Notes under the pieces: model-generated
What the model was told of the DNA's origin: nothing
Seen by the model: the letters and a program-made list of their open reading frames with translations, nothing else
Databases searched by the model: none
Program-made: the position numbers and the translations under genes
Shown here: piece by piece, positions 47,054 to 59,533 of the stretch
How positions within the stretch are numbered: the first letter of the stretch is position 1
Layout of the letters: each line of letters starts with the position of its first letter
Assembly (NCBI GenBank): GCA_018257865.1
Contig: JAEUBA010000015.1
Span: 389,518 to 453,517, forward strand
Direction: 5' to 3'
Source of the DNA: Stereocaulon alpinum
Taxonomy: Eukaryota > Ascomycota > Lecanoromycetes > Lecanorales > Stereocaulaceae
DNA length: 64,000 nt

Positions 47054-50000
47054 ATTTTTCAACGGTGAGGAGGAAGGGGGTTTCCAAGAGTAACTTGGCA
47101 GGAAGCTTGGTTCTTTAAGAAGAGATTGGCATCCTTATTAACTTACTCATTTTATTCCCGCATAACTTATTCCGTCTGAGCTTTCTAGCCCCCTCACGCG
47201 ATGAGGATTCAGTCAAGCATCAAGACTAGCGCATATGTTAATTTGAGGCCGCTTGCTCGATCAGTCCTTCAATACGCCCCTCGCCCGTCAAATTCAGGTC
47301 AAGCGCAAGAATTAGTCTAGATCGGTGTGATGGCGCTTACTTGGTCCGTCTGTTGGTACTTCACCCCGTGATGGGCGACGGCGAGGACGGCCAGGCAGGT
47401 TTTTCTGGGGGACTCTCAGATCCCGTACTTTGATACGAAAAGATAGTCTCAAACAGACAAAGAAAACAATGAGATAGTCTCAATGCAAGGATCAGCTTAT
47501 CTGGTTATGCGACAGCGATCTCAAGCAAAGTATCCTGGATTGAAGACCTTATTCAAATATTGCCAGAGAAATGCTCGAAATCACTCTGTCGGCAGACTCT
47601 GAGACTACACCGGGCAAAACCGGCGTGTTTAGTAAACTCCACGGCGCGCCAGCTAGGTAAGATACTTAGAAGTTACAGCTACCCTGTCGATGCGAAACAC
47701 CAATAGGGGGCCATGGAGCTATCCGAAGCCTGGTTCTGAACTTCTGATTGGTGAGTTGGAGACGGCTAATGGCCTGGTACAGTAGCCCTGCTAGTTAGTT
47801 CTAGGCCTCCCGCTCTAAGCAATTAGCCGGCCAGCGCGCAAAAGGGTCTGTACGGAGTAAGGAACAGGCGATTTAGGCAGGTTCTTCCTGTTTGATTGGA
47901 TGAGGGTAAGTTAGTACTTGAGTTAGTACTGGCGATGGCGAGGGCATTCCGCATTTGTACAAGTGTCACTTCATCACGTGTGCAACCCCCTCCCGGAACT
48001 GCGATGCTCCGGGCGGCACAGCACGGACCTACGGTACCTTAGGTTGCCAGTAGAAGTGGCAGCTCGTAGTTTTACGCACTCGAGACATTTCACGTCTTCT
48101 ACGGAGCACAGACTACGACTCTACGAGTCTGCCAACCGTTAGGAAATCAGCTCGAATGGATCTGCTTATACGGCAAGCATGAGCTATAAGAACAAGATAG
48201 CGCTATTAATGACTTGTCGAGTGCTGAGTGTCGGGAGAGGTAGCTGATCTCGTTGGACGCTCCTTGCGCGTCTGGGATCTGGGATCTGGGATCTGTCATC
48301 TGGGATCTGGACGACGTGTCGGGCCGTTGTGTAAGTTACCTAGGATTGGTCAATCATAATGTCGTGGATTTATAATACAGTAGTCAGAGGACTTCATCTC
48401 CCAACAACAAATCTTCTACCAACTACTTGTCAATGGGGCCCTGGAGGCTGGAGCGACCTCTCTCGGAGCCCGACCTACCTAGGACACACACCAGAGCCGT
48501 AATCTCCGGACTCCTGAGTTCCTGAACTCCTAAACTCCTGGGGTGATCCTTCCAGTGCCCAGCCCTTGGACTATGCGTTATGAAGTTGTTCATCAGCATA
48601 ACCAGCCACATTCGGATGAGTACCGGGAACAGCATGGACGTCTGAAGCATTCTTCATACTAGTTTGGCATCTCTCTTGTAGAGGTGATAACACTTGGAGG
48701 CCAAAAGGAAAAAGGTCCGCGGCTCCCAAGAAACGTCCGTGACTCCCGAGTCAATGTGACTTGAGGGCGAGCGTATCATTGATAAGCACACAACCAACTG
48801 TGCTTTCAGCCGCGGCTGATGACATGGACAACGAACCGTTAGCCGTAAGGTTTATGCTTTTGATCCTGATCCTTCTACAGATGGCCAGAGCGCTGGTGAC
48901 GGGTACGGTATCTTGCCTCTTCTACCTCCAACCATGAACGCCAGCTTCAGACATCGCATCAGAATCCATCACAAGATTTGCTCCGACTATTGCTATTCCT
49001 CTGGCTAGCTCTTTGCCTTTAGCATGTCGATCCGCTTGCGAACCAAAAGGGCGAGTATAGCTATCCTAGCTACTTCCTATACCCTGAACATACTAAAGAG
49101 GTGGCCTAAACCCAACTCATAGACCTGTTGCTAGATACCTCTAATCTCTAGAATGGAAGAAGTGTGCTTGACGTCGCTTGTGGGATAGGTGGAACGTGGA
49201 GGTGTGTCGCGAGGCAAAGCATATGAGCCAACAGCAAGTGAAGACAGCGAGTGAATAGACAGCCAAAGAGGCTAGTATCAGAAGAGGGCATGATGGCAGA
49301 GATTGGCTTTTCAAGCGACGAGCCGCTAGGGTTCACTCCTCAAACCTTGATGCTGAAGAAGGGGTCACTTTCTTATCGACGAATTCAACAAGGTCACATT
49401 CGGTGACGTCTGGGTCTCAGAAACAATGAGTCAAACACGCGATATAGAGCTCTTCTTTCGGAATACAAAGGCTCTGACACTCCAAGACAAATGGTAGGGT
49501 TTTAGCAGCTTGATTCAACGCGGAGAACTTGACTCCAGCGCACGTGGATTCAGACGTTGAACCGTTCGAACGTAACAACCACACTATCAAGCAACAGATA
49601 CCATGCTAAGTGCGTTGTAACATGAAATGCTGCTCTCAAGGTTGTGTAGTCAATCGGAAAAGGCCCAATCTGCAAAGCGCGAAGCAATAACTGTTTTTGT
49701 AAAATCATCCATATCAGCAAAATGGTTTCGAAGACGTGGTGAGCCTGTTCGCTTATGGGCGGGTTGATGTACTGCTTACTGTATCGAGGAGGTCTTCCAT
49801 GGCCACTAGTTCAATTACCTATCCTCTGGCCTTTGCTGTTTTCAAGGACTGAGTGCCATTACCATTTCTGCAAGCGGTCCGTTTAACACACCGAGCACAA
49901 GCGAACGGATTCGTTTTGCTATGCTGTAAAGGTCGCCCGGAAATGATGATGATAGACGCCTTCAACTCCGGCACCAATTGTCATAGTAATGGCAACAAGG

Positions 50001-50443
50001 GACCTGAGAGGCATATATTTCTCGCTAAGGCGTTTCGATCTATGTGGTCAATACCATTCTCTATACTGTCCGATGTGCAATAAAGGCTTCATCAATGTAT
50101 CTGGTCTTGGAAATTGTCACGGAGTATAGCATTACGATATGGACGTACCTACTAACGCTTTGGTAGTAGTAATATCAGAGGACATGTTTGATAAACGAGC
50201 AATTGGTGACCTTATTACGGACTAATGTGAATTTTGGAATGTTGAATTCCGTGGCATAATTAAGGTGCCATCGTGAACGATTTCCAAACGATAGCAAACA
50301 GTTAGTACGCTCATAGCAATATCCGTGAAACGAATATACCGAATTGCGACGCAAAACAGCCAGCCAGTGACCTAACTCAATAGTGTGGGTGCATATTTGT
50401 TATCCGACCCTTCCGGAAACAACGGTGTCATATGACATATCTG
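47054..50443. other. 3.4 kb gene-poor region
   Basis: I recognise no gene on either strand. Base composition is not RIP-like. The only structure noticed is a short 7 bp tandem repeat at 48271-48310. Several frames of 60-76 codons exist but have no family resemblance. Confidence 0.4.
48271..48310. repeat. Short tandem repeat, 7 bp unit TCTGGGA
   Basis: Three perfect units in a row (TCTGGGATCTGGGATCTGGG), then a variant and one more unit. A minor microsatellite in non-coding DNA. Confidence 0.8.
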
Positions 50444-51502
50444 TCACAATGCTGGTTGCTGCCTCCATAGCAGCGCCATAACCTTCTTCATACCCTCGAA
50501 TGACCAACAAGAACCTGTGACTTCCAAGTGAGGTTGATAGTCGTCGATGGCCATGACTTGACCTCCCCCTGCCACAGGATTTATGAGACCACATGTTGTT
50601 ACATACAGTGTCGCTTCCTCCTTTCGACTTCCTCTACCAAAGACAAGAGATGTTGGACCATTGAAATCCGAGGTACCAAGACCACCCGAGAGTACGCTCT
50701 GATCTCCTTGGCTCGTCACTATGTTCACAGCGCTTGGCTTGACGGCCAACAGACCATTGCCTCGCCGGTCCATGGTGAAATCATCGTAAGAGCCTTCTCC
50801 CTTTTCCAGGGACGCAATCTGTTCCACATTCCCGAAAGGTCTCCCGCTGTGTAGGATGCGGACTTTACCGTATATACCTAGAGCAGAGTTGGTGAAATAT
50901 AAGTTTCGACCAAAGACTTCAACGCCGTTGATACCCAGGGGAAACGACGTGTTGGCGAACATGGGATGATGAAGTTCGATTCGAGACTGACCAGTCCTCG
51001 TATTTACGCTGCGGAGAGCATTGTTGCCAGCATCGGCTACCATAACGGTGTCAACGAAACCGTCAATAACAGTCAATCCATTCAAATTGTCCGTATCAGG
51101 AATTGAGGCGATCTTCTTCCCAGTGGGTTGACCCTTGCGGAAGTCAATGGACCAAATAGAGAAGCTACCGCGAGTCCCGCGGACGTCCGTCACGCTGTAG
51201 TTACCCGCGATAACGAAAAATACATCGGGAATGTGGCTTTCCGCGATGCCGGCTGTGCATGTGACATGTGGAAATGTGTAGGCGACTTCGTGGGAAGGAC
51301 TGCTTGCCGTGGGATCGAGGGTATATAGCACTGGCGAGGTAAGGGTACTGAGGAGGAGATCGCCATTCCGCCTCGCAGCGATGTTCTCGATGAATATGCC
51401 AATTGGAAATTTGTAGACGAGGCGAGGATCTGAAACGGAAGGCCTTGGAAAGGCTAAGACTCCATAGAGAGTGAGGGATATAGAGCAGAGTAAGGCCAGC
51501 AT
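50444..51502 (-). CDS. Secreted SMP-30/gluconolactonase-like six-bladed beta-propeller
   Basis: A single exon of 352 residues on the minus strand. Residues 1-17 (MLALLCSISLTLYGVLA) form a signal peptide. The rest shows the repeating strand pattern of a six-bladed propeller: FIENIAARRNGDLLLSTLTS, VTCTAGIAESHIPDVFFVIAG, DNLNGLTVIDGFVDTVMVAD, PLGINGVEVFGRNLYFTNSA, YDDFTMDRRGNGLLAVKPSA and FNGPTSLVFGRGSRKEEATLYVTTCG. This matches the SMP-30-like family found in fungal secondary-metabolite clusters and secretomes. A few members act as hetero-Diels-Alderases, most have no known activity. The last 30 residues after QVMAIDDYQP lie beyond the usual family end. No tailoring enzyme or backbone synthase is nearby, so a cluster role is not supported here. 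Confidence 0.78.
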   Translation of the reverse strand: MLALLCSISLTLYGVLAFPRPSVSDPRLVYKFPIGIFIENIAARRNGDLLLSTLTSPVLYTLDPTASSPSHEVAYTFPHVTCTAGIAESHIPDVFFVIAGNYSVTDVRGTRGSFSIWSIDFRKGQPTGKKIASIPDTDNLNGLTVIDGFVDTVMVADAGNNALRSVNTRTGQSRIELHHPMFANTSFPLGINGVEVFGRNLYFTNSALGIYGKVRILHSGRPFGNVEQIASLEKGEGSYDDFTMDRRGNGLLAVKPSAVNIVTSQGDQSVLSGGLGTSDFNGPTSLVFGRGSRKEEATLYVTTCGLINPVAGGGQVMAIDDYQPHLEVTGSCWSFEGMKKVMALLWRQQPAL

Positions 51503-53980
51503 AGTGAATGGTTTACAGAAACGCAGGTCTTAGATGAGGGCTTCGGCGACTTCTCCGTGGGGTCTTTGGGAGTTGCTTCGTACTATTGAGAGCTGTTGTC
51601 GGTGTGTTGGATTCTTAAGCTTTTCGGGTCTCCATGAGATAGGTTATACCCCTCTCCGGAGGCCATGCTCTTCCGCCATCATGACATCAAGGGTGAGTTC
51701 TCCATGGGCTGGGATCTTCTGGGCGGCTATTGTGCACCGACCAAATCGCAATCGTTCTTCTCTCATCGGCGCTCTTCGGCTTCGTCCATTCACCAGAGCT
51801 CCAAAGTGGTTTAGGACGTCACTGCCAAGCTTAGCGCACCAAGGATATCTTACAGGGAGCACACAGCACTGTGGATCGACAGCAAATCTTGCATAGCGGG
51901 GTTGGTTACGCATGAGTCCCGAGGCCCGCGAATTACGCTAGGTACGATTGAATCCGCTATGCAGAACGCGTACATGCGTGAGATATGATGCGAGGCCATG
52001 CAACATGTCTGGTTCTTTCGTTGATCATCGGTTTTGATTCTAATACGAGGGGAATGCGGCCGAGCTCTCCGGAAGGGAAGACAGCAGAGCCTAGAAATGA
52101 ATACTGAGAATCTTCAACATAAGCAGCCGTCACCCAAGGCGTCTAGCTCCAGTAGGTCGATGCACATCATTCGTTATGTCGATGATCCAGTATCTCAGCA
52201 CTTCATTCGTGACATCGATCATCCATAGTCCCGATGATATAGTACATCATTTTCTGCTGGGTGCGTTGATAGCTGATAGATTTGCGCGCTACAAGGCATA
52301 TGTTCTCGTCTCCAAGTAGCCGTGATGTGATCGTTGATGTATTGATTTGTCAATCACTGGACTCACATGGTGACTCAAGCATTCATAGCTGATTTATTCT
52401 TCCCTCAAAGCAGTGCTTCTCTTACTAGACGAGATCATTCATGGCTTCTCCTGAGACCGAAAGCTCGGGCATTTCGTTTGCACGAACGAAGATGGTGTAC
52501 ATCTCTTATTGTGTACTTGAAAGGTGATGGATGTAGCATTGCAGCTCAACAGATAGGTTTTGTACCCGGTCCCCGGAAGACATATACCCGTTACGACTCA
52601 AAGCAGGTGTGGTTCGGATATTCTCGACGAACGGCTTGACCCACTGTTCTGGAGGTGCGTCGTACGTATCTTACGCTAGAAGAGGCAAACCCAAAGGGCT
52701 GAGCGCGCACCAATTGCTGTTATTGCTGTTCGAATTTGACCACACGTACTCCATCCTTCTCGTTGAATTCCATTTAGAAAGCGGAGTTAAAAGCAAGCTG
52801 CATGTACGCATGTATGCCTCTGCACGAAATGCCTGGCGGATGGACATTGCGGGGAGAATCCAAACTCCGGCAAATGTACCCCACCAATTATCGTGATCAG
52901 ACCCAAGGTAAATGTAAGGTGCAATCTCCCCTTTTTCCTATGAAGGTTGCGTCGTAATCTCAGAGAAAGGCCCGTCCAACTTCGTAGTCAACGTTGGCCT
53001 GGCTCTTTGCCAGTTGCGGCCCTCCACGGTAGTGATTGAGGGTGCCTGGAGGAAAACTTGCCGTGGGCTACATCGTACCATGGTCTCTCAGCGCGGCGCG
53101 CGAGCTGAGAGCACATAGACATATCCAGTAAGCCAACCATGCGTCATGCTCCTTCTGTTCAAGGTCGTGGTGATGACGTACGATTCTACCTTCGAAGGCA
53201 GCCTCGCTTTATATGTCTCCAACGAGCGCAGAACCCTAGAGATACAATGCAAACGAGAATGGTGTTGCTGCGAAGTCGGCAAGCGTCAATCCGTCCCTTG
53301 AGGGTCGTGAGCAGCTCTACAGCTTTTCTCGATCCGCACTTGCAGGCCGCGCATACAAGATCAAGGCAGCTCAGACCGCAACTGATGATAGCCAAACGTT
53401 GCGCTGGCACCAACCACGCACAAAGAACCCAACGTCGATTCTCTGCCGCATGCTCTGCTTTACACTGGCACGACTGGGTCTTTCCTCTCAGCGGCTCCGA
53501 GGCATACGTGGAAACCTACCACACATCCTATTCACCGATTCGTACCTGCCCCAGGAGCGAGTCGCCGAGGACGAGGGCAATGCGCGCGAGCGAACGCCTT
53601 GACTGGCTTTATTCGTCTTTGCGAGGACGAGTTACTGCTCGATGGTCATGTCCTGCATCCGACTGATGGTTACCTCAAGAGCACAGGTCTCGCGGCCAAG
53701 GCCCGGAATGATGATACCAGAATCCAACATAGTTCTACTTCGGTTTTTACTCCAATACGCTCGTCTCAAACTTTCCGCGAGATCTTTAGGCCTTGAAGAT
53801 CCCAACATCTTCCACAACAGATGCGTGGAGACGTTACTGTGATTGACCCAGACCTTTTAGGAAACTTCTCCACCGATCATACCCCAGAGGATAAGTAAGC
53901 TCACAGCCAACATACTGCCAGTATGTCTAAGTACATATCCCTTTGACCGGTAGAAAAGTATATCCCCTAAAACTAAACCC
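51503..53980. other. 2.5 kb region without recognised genes
   Basis: Short frames on both strands overlap each other. A minus frame at 51644-51913 has a segment FGRCTIAAQKIPAHGELTLD that faintly recalls SAF domains, but no other part of such an enzyme is present. A minus frame at 53632-53817 is protein-like but unplaced. Base composition changes sharply at about 53,980 to RIP-type sequence. Confidence 0.4.
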
Positions 53981-54753
53981 GATTAGGTGCTAGTACGTAT
54001 ATAAACACCGACCTCTAGCGCTAGTCCTCGATTTTTAGCGCTAAATTAAGAAAGTAAATAATAGTTATAATATATATAGATATATTAATTTTATAGCGAT
54101 TTCTACTAAAATTAATATATATAATTATTACTATCTTAATTTATCTCCGCCGGATTATCTAGCTAAATATATAAAGTCTATACTAAGGGTAAAGCTTATA
54201 AATTAGATACTTTTTACCCTAAAAATTAATATCTAAATACTAATTAGCTAGAACTTCTTTCTTATTATTATTTAGTATATATAGCTAGTCCTAGTACTCT
54301 CTATTATATTAATAGTAAGGTATTTTATACTTACCGTACTACTAATTAATCTAAGAGATATATTACTTCTACTTTTTAATACTATTACTAGAGATTTTCT
54401 CTAAAGCCTTACGTTTATAAGAAGGTCTTATAGCCTTATAATCTTTATAGAGTTTATATCTTTATCTAGCTAGAAGCCTCTTTTAATAGTACTTAAGATA
54501 GACCGGTTAATTAGTATTAGGTATAATATAGTAAGTATATAAAGTAGATAAATTCTTATTACTTCTAAGTGCCCGAAGGGCGATATCTATAGTTACTAAG
54601 TAAGAAGACTTAGTAGTACCTACTGCTAGTAAGAATAGCAAGTGCGAAGTAAGTAGACCTTCGGTAACTATAACTATATAGTAACTCCTAATAACCTACC
54701 CCCTTTAAAAAAGGAAAGCTAACGTCTACGTTAGTAGGAAGTAGGCTAGTAAA
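53981..54753. mobile_element. RIP-degraded repeat, class unclear
   Basis: Composition switches to TpA-rich sequence with almost no CpA/TpG. It contains a large imperfect palindrome at 54042-54143. Further short inverted segments (ATAGTTACTA near 54590 and TAACTATA near 54665) suggest a foldback or DNA transposon relic. No terminal duplication was found, so I cannot name the class. Confidence 0.5.
54042..54143. repeat. Imperfect palindrome of about 100 bp
   Basis: The inner arms 54081-54093 and 54107-54119 are a perfect 13 bp inverted repeat (TATATTAATTTTA with TAAAATTAATATA) around a 13-base loop. The outer arms TAAATTAAG (54042) and CTTAATTTA (54135-54143) continue the pairing with small gaps. 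Confidence 0.7.
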
Positions 54754-56536
54754 TATTACGGGCTAGCCTTTCGCTACTTACTAGTCTTTTATTACTTGCT
54801 AGTATTTATATACTCTAGCCTAGGTCTAAGTTAGACTAGGTTTAGTTCGACTTATATTTAACTTAGCTTAGGTCTAACGCTAGGCCTCTTTAGCCTTAGC
54901 GCCTGCTAAGCTGCGCCCCTAATATATTATATATACGCTCTATATATATAGCTTTCCTTCCTTAGATTTATTCTCCTAGTCTAATAATACCCCTATTAAC
55001 TCGCTTTAGGCCGGCCCCTAATATTAGAATAAATCTTATAACTTACCCCCGCCCTTATAAGTATATTAGCGAGGTTAAATAAATAATATAAACCTACTTA
55101 GTATTCGACCCTACTAAGGTAGTAGAAGAAACTAAACGACCTATAAGAGGTAAAGACTATAAGGAGTAGTTACTAGTAGACGAAGCTATAGGATAGTACT
55201 TTAAAGCTAAAGAGGTATTAGCCTACTAACTATTAATAATTAAAAGAGGCTACGGCCTACTACTATAAGATTACTAGTACTAGCGGGTATTAAAGAAAAT
55301 TTCTATAAACCTAAATTTTACCTAATAATACGATTTCTATCCTACTTACCTAAATACTAAGTACCTTAGTCTTCGTCCCTCTACCTACCTATTTACCCTA
55401 ATACCTCCTATAACTTATATACTACCCCGTAAGAGTATACGCTAAAGTATACCTCCTAATCGCCTAGGATTTTTATCTAAGAGTTAATCGCTAGTACCTA
55501 TACCCTCTCCTTTAAATCCTAACGACCCCCTACCCTTAATTAAAACTTTTAAGCTAGTAGACGTAGAGGACTTAAGCTCTAAAGAAGCTACTAAAAATAT
55601 AGTTACTATACCCCCTCTATAAACTATTAATATAGGTAATACGCTAGCTTTTACTAAGGCTTAGACTACCTTTATAATAACTACTATCTAAGCTGCTATA
55701 GTAGCGGCCTTTATAGTAAATACCCCCTAGCCTCTTAATCCTTAATATTAGTAGAGATCCCTTACTACTAACCTCTAGCTATTAATAGACTATTACCTTC
55801 CTAGGCCTACCCTTAGTAGCTCTCCTATTAATCTATCTAAGATTAAATATCCCTATAATTATTCTAGTAATTATAAGGGTAAGGTTAAGTATAATTTATA
55901 GAAGATAGTAATAAAGCTATTTATTAAGGAATACCCTACTAACTTCTAGGAAGGATTAAAGTAAGTCTCTACCTACTTTAAGTACTCCTCTAGTAAAGCT
56001 TAAACCCTAATCCTTTAATATATAGATCCTAATTATATAAGCCCTACTAAGAACGCCTCTAATATCTTAAAGATACTAGACTAGTACTTCTTTAATTATA
56101 ACTATATCTAGTCTACCTACCTTATATACTATAAACTCGAAATAGGGTTAATAACCTATAATAATTTCTAGATTAAATTTACCTAGCTTATAACTACTAG
56201 GAAGATTAATATTAAACGCTAGTTTAAGGATCTATATAAGAAAATCTCCCCCGCGCTTAAAAGGGATATCCGTACTAAGAAATATAAGATAAATAAGGAC
56301 TATACTACCCTAGACGAGTTCCTCGTAATTATTAACTAAGAGATATATAATATTTAAGCTAAGGAAGCTGCTATAAAGTAGTATATAAATATAGACCCTT
56401 ATAGTATCCTTAAGATAAGGAGCTAGCGAGCTCCCTTATCTACTCTAATCTCTTATATAGACCGCTAAGTTACCTTTAGAGGTATAACTATATACTTCCC
56501 CTCTAAGACCTATAAAGAGAAATATTCTAAGGAGGA

Positions 56537-57013
56537 TTAATTGATTGATTGATTGATTTATACGCCTATTCTAGTATCTATATATACTAATAAGGGTGTT
56601 CTCTTATATTATTAGGAAATCTAGGGGGGTTAAAGGCCCTCTAGACGCGAAAGAAACCTTTCTAGAGTCGCCTCTTCTAGCTAAAAACTTTCGCTTATTA
56701 GCTTATTTATCGTTCTGCTCCGCCTATCTAACCTTACCGCTAGGCTCTATAACACTAGTAATAATAATCTCCGCTGCCCTAATAAGCCCTATAATACTCC
56801 GGTAGCTCCGCCGCCTTTAGCTTCTACTTACACTTAGGCTTCTTTATCTTTAGGGTTTTTATTGCCGGTTCTACTCTAATAGGGAGTTTAGACTGGGAGA
56901 GCTATTCCCTAGCAAGTCGATACTACGTTAGGAATCCTAACCTAACTAGCTATCTCGCAGCTGCTCTTATACTAGTGACCTTAGCTAGTATAGTCCTAAC
57001 ATCGTAAGTCTCT
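56537..57013 (-). mobile_element. SINE/LINE-like short non-LTR insert with (AATC)n tail
   Basis: A 477 bp segment splits the older gypsy gag and is bounded by a perfect 15 bp direct repeat, ATATTCTAAGGAGGA, at 56522-56536 and 57014-57028. Next to the left copy is a GATT tetramer run, i.e. on the minus strand the insert ends in (AATC)n, as target-primed retroelements often do. Near its minus-strand 5' end there are A-box-like (TAGCTAAGG, 56979-56987) and B-box-like (GGTTAGGATTCC, 56931-56942) pieces at a spacing usual for Pol III promoters. No long coding frame is present; a 69-codon plus frame at 56596-56805 is unremarkable. The class (tRNA-derived SINE or truncated LINE) is inference; the insertion itself is seen directly. 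Confidence 0.65.
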
Positions 57014-57173
57014 ATATTCTAAGGAGGAGTATCCTATATTAAAGAATAAGCTAAAGTATTTCTACTATAATTAGGAAGGCTACTTTACTACTAAATACCT
57101 AAAGTATCTTTATAAAGTAGTATAAGAAGTCGCTAGCGAAGATAAGGATATTAGAGATACTAAAGAAGTTAAG

Positions 57174-57509
57174 TATTACGATCCTAATCCGGGGGTCTTT
57201 AATAGCTTACTAGTCCTTTATTACTTACTAGTATTTATATACCCTATCTAAGTCGGACTAGGTTTAGTTCGACTTATATCTAACTTATATCTAACTTAGC
57301 CTAGGTCTAACGCTAGGCCCTTTTAGCTTTAGTATAGCGCTTAACTAGTATTAGGGGTATTTAGGCCTATAAGCTCCTAAGCTTTTACTTCTTTTCTTCT
57401 TTATCCTATTTTCTAGATACTAAGCGTAGCCTATTAGCTAAATCCTAATATAAGGTAGTTTTCTTTAAAGCTACCTTCTCCTACGATTACCTTTAGGCGA
57501 GCTATAATA
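57174..57509 (+). repeat. Gypsy 5' LTR
   Basis: 336 bp, starting TATTACGATCCTAATCC and ending GAGCTATAATA. It aligns with the 3' LTR without indels at a constant offset of 6363 bp; all differences I saw are transitions. Confidence 0.88.
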
Positions 57510-59400
57510 TAAAATAGGACTAATACCCCCTCTATTATAAAGTATTATATCTTACTTATTCTTCTAAACTAAGGCTAAGCTTAGTAAGCTACCTATTAAT
57601 AAAAAGTACTACCTACTTAATAAGTAGGTACCTACTAATTATATAATTAGTATATCCTAAAGAAAGCTAGATTCCTATTTTTTTAAAACTCTTAACTACT
57701 TTTACGTTAATACCTATACTCGAAAAACTCTAATAATACGTATAATACTATACTTATATACCTCTTTATAAGAGTATATACTAAAGTATACCCCCTAACT
57801 AGCTAGGATTTCTATCTACCTTAAAGAGTTAATTATTAATAGCTATACCTTCCTCTTCTAACCTTAATAACCCCCTACTATTAATTAAGACTCCTAAACT
57901 AAAAACCTTAAAGGACTTAAACTTAAAAGAAATCTTTAAGGATATTAAGAATAACCTTACTACTAAAATTACTATTACTATTCCCCTATTTAGTAATAAG
58001 ATAGCTAACTAAATACCCCCCTTTACCTTAGCTTAATAAGCTATTATTACTACTATTATTATAATAGCTTTAGTAGAATCCTAATCTAAGTAGGCTACCT
58101 CTACTCTAACCCTACCTCTAAATAACTAGTATTAATAGAGGTCCCTTATTACTAACCTTTAGCTATTAATAAACTACTACCTTTCTAAGCTTATACTTAG
58201 TAGGATAGCTATTAAATTATTAAAAATTTAATACCCTTAATTTTACTTTAGTAACTATATAGGGGAAGTTAAATATAATATATAAAAAATAGATATAAAG
58301 ATTTTTATAGAGGAATACTCTATAAACTTTTAAAATAAAGCTAAGTAAGTCTTTATATACTATAAATATATTATAGGAGAGGCGAAAACCCTAATCCTTT
58401 AATATATAAACCTAACTTATATATCTTTTATATATAATACCGCTAATATATTAAAGGTACTAGATTAGTATTTCTTTAACTATAACTATATCTAGTCTAC
58501 TTATTATATATACTTTAAGCTTAAGATAGGTTCTATAAACTATAATAATTTTTAGGTTAAGTTTACTTACTTAGCGACTATTAAAAAGATTAGTACTAAG
58601 CGTTAGTTTAAAGATCTATATAAGAAAATCTCTCCCGCCTTAAAGAGAAGTATCTATATAGAAAAGTATAAGATAGTTAAGGATTATAATACTTTAGATA
58701 AGTATCTTACTATCTCTAATTAAGAAATACGAAATATTAGGTCTAAAGAGGTAGCTAATAGGCCTTAGATAAGAATAAATACTAACTCTTAAGGTATCTT
58801 TAAGATAAGGAGCTAGTAAGTCCTCTTACTCTTTTTAACCCTTTATATAAATTACTAAGTTACTTTTAGAGGTATAACTACCCTTTCTTATTTACTATCC
58901 CTTATACTAGTAGTACTAGCTTCCCTTAAGATACCTACTAACTCGCTATATAATAACTATAGTAAAATTAGCTACTAGGCGAATAACTATCCCTAAAAGC
59001 GCAGCTAATAGTCTCTTAAAAAGAAGATTTCGGAGATTATAGTTAGTAAGGAAATAGAGTCTAATAAGCTATTAGAAAACTCTTAGGCTATAGTAAAGTC
59101 TTTAGCTATAATAGGAATCCTAATTTATAAAAGGATTTATAATTTAACTTTTAAGCCCTTATTAAAGATTACTAGTTCTTAGTTAATATAAAGTTAAAAT
59201 ATAATAGATCTTTTATTAAAACCTTTTTATATATTAATAGTAGAGCTAATATTTTTAGTATAATTAAAACCTCCCTTACCTTTACCCTTTCTAAGTCCTT
59301 TAGGATTCGCTTTATTAAGCTTTCTAAGCTAATTATCCTAATTAGCTATAATAGTTAAAGTAGCTCCCTAATTATAATTACTCTACTTCTTATAATAATA

Positions 59401-59533
59401 ATTAATTATTATTATATTAATTAATTATTATTATATTAATTAATTATTATTATATTAATTAATTATTATTATATTAATTAATTATTATTATATTAATTAA
59501 TTATTATTATATTAATTAATTATTATTATATTA
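59401..59533. repeat. Seven-copy 19 bp tandem repeat
   Basis: Seven perfect copies of ATTAATTATTATTATATTA, 133 bp in all, lie inside the gypsy interior. All copies are identical, which points to recent expansion after RIP had produced the A/T-only unit. Confidence 0.95.

Noticed and set aside
51644..51913. Possible SAF domain of a sialic-acid-synthase-like enzyme on the minus strand
   Set aside because: Only about 30 residues (CTIAAQKIPAHGELTLD) recall the family. The rest of the enzyme, including the TIM barrel, is absent upstream, and the frame is short.
53139..53817. Several overlapping frames on both strands, one reading RPKDLAESLRRAYWSKNRSR
   Set aside because: They are protein-like over short stretches only, with stops between and no consistent splice pattern, so I could not assemble a gene.
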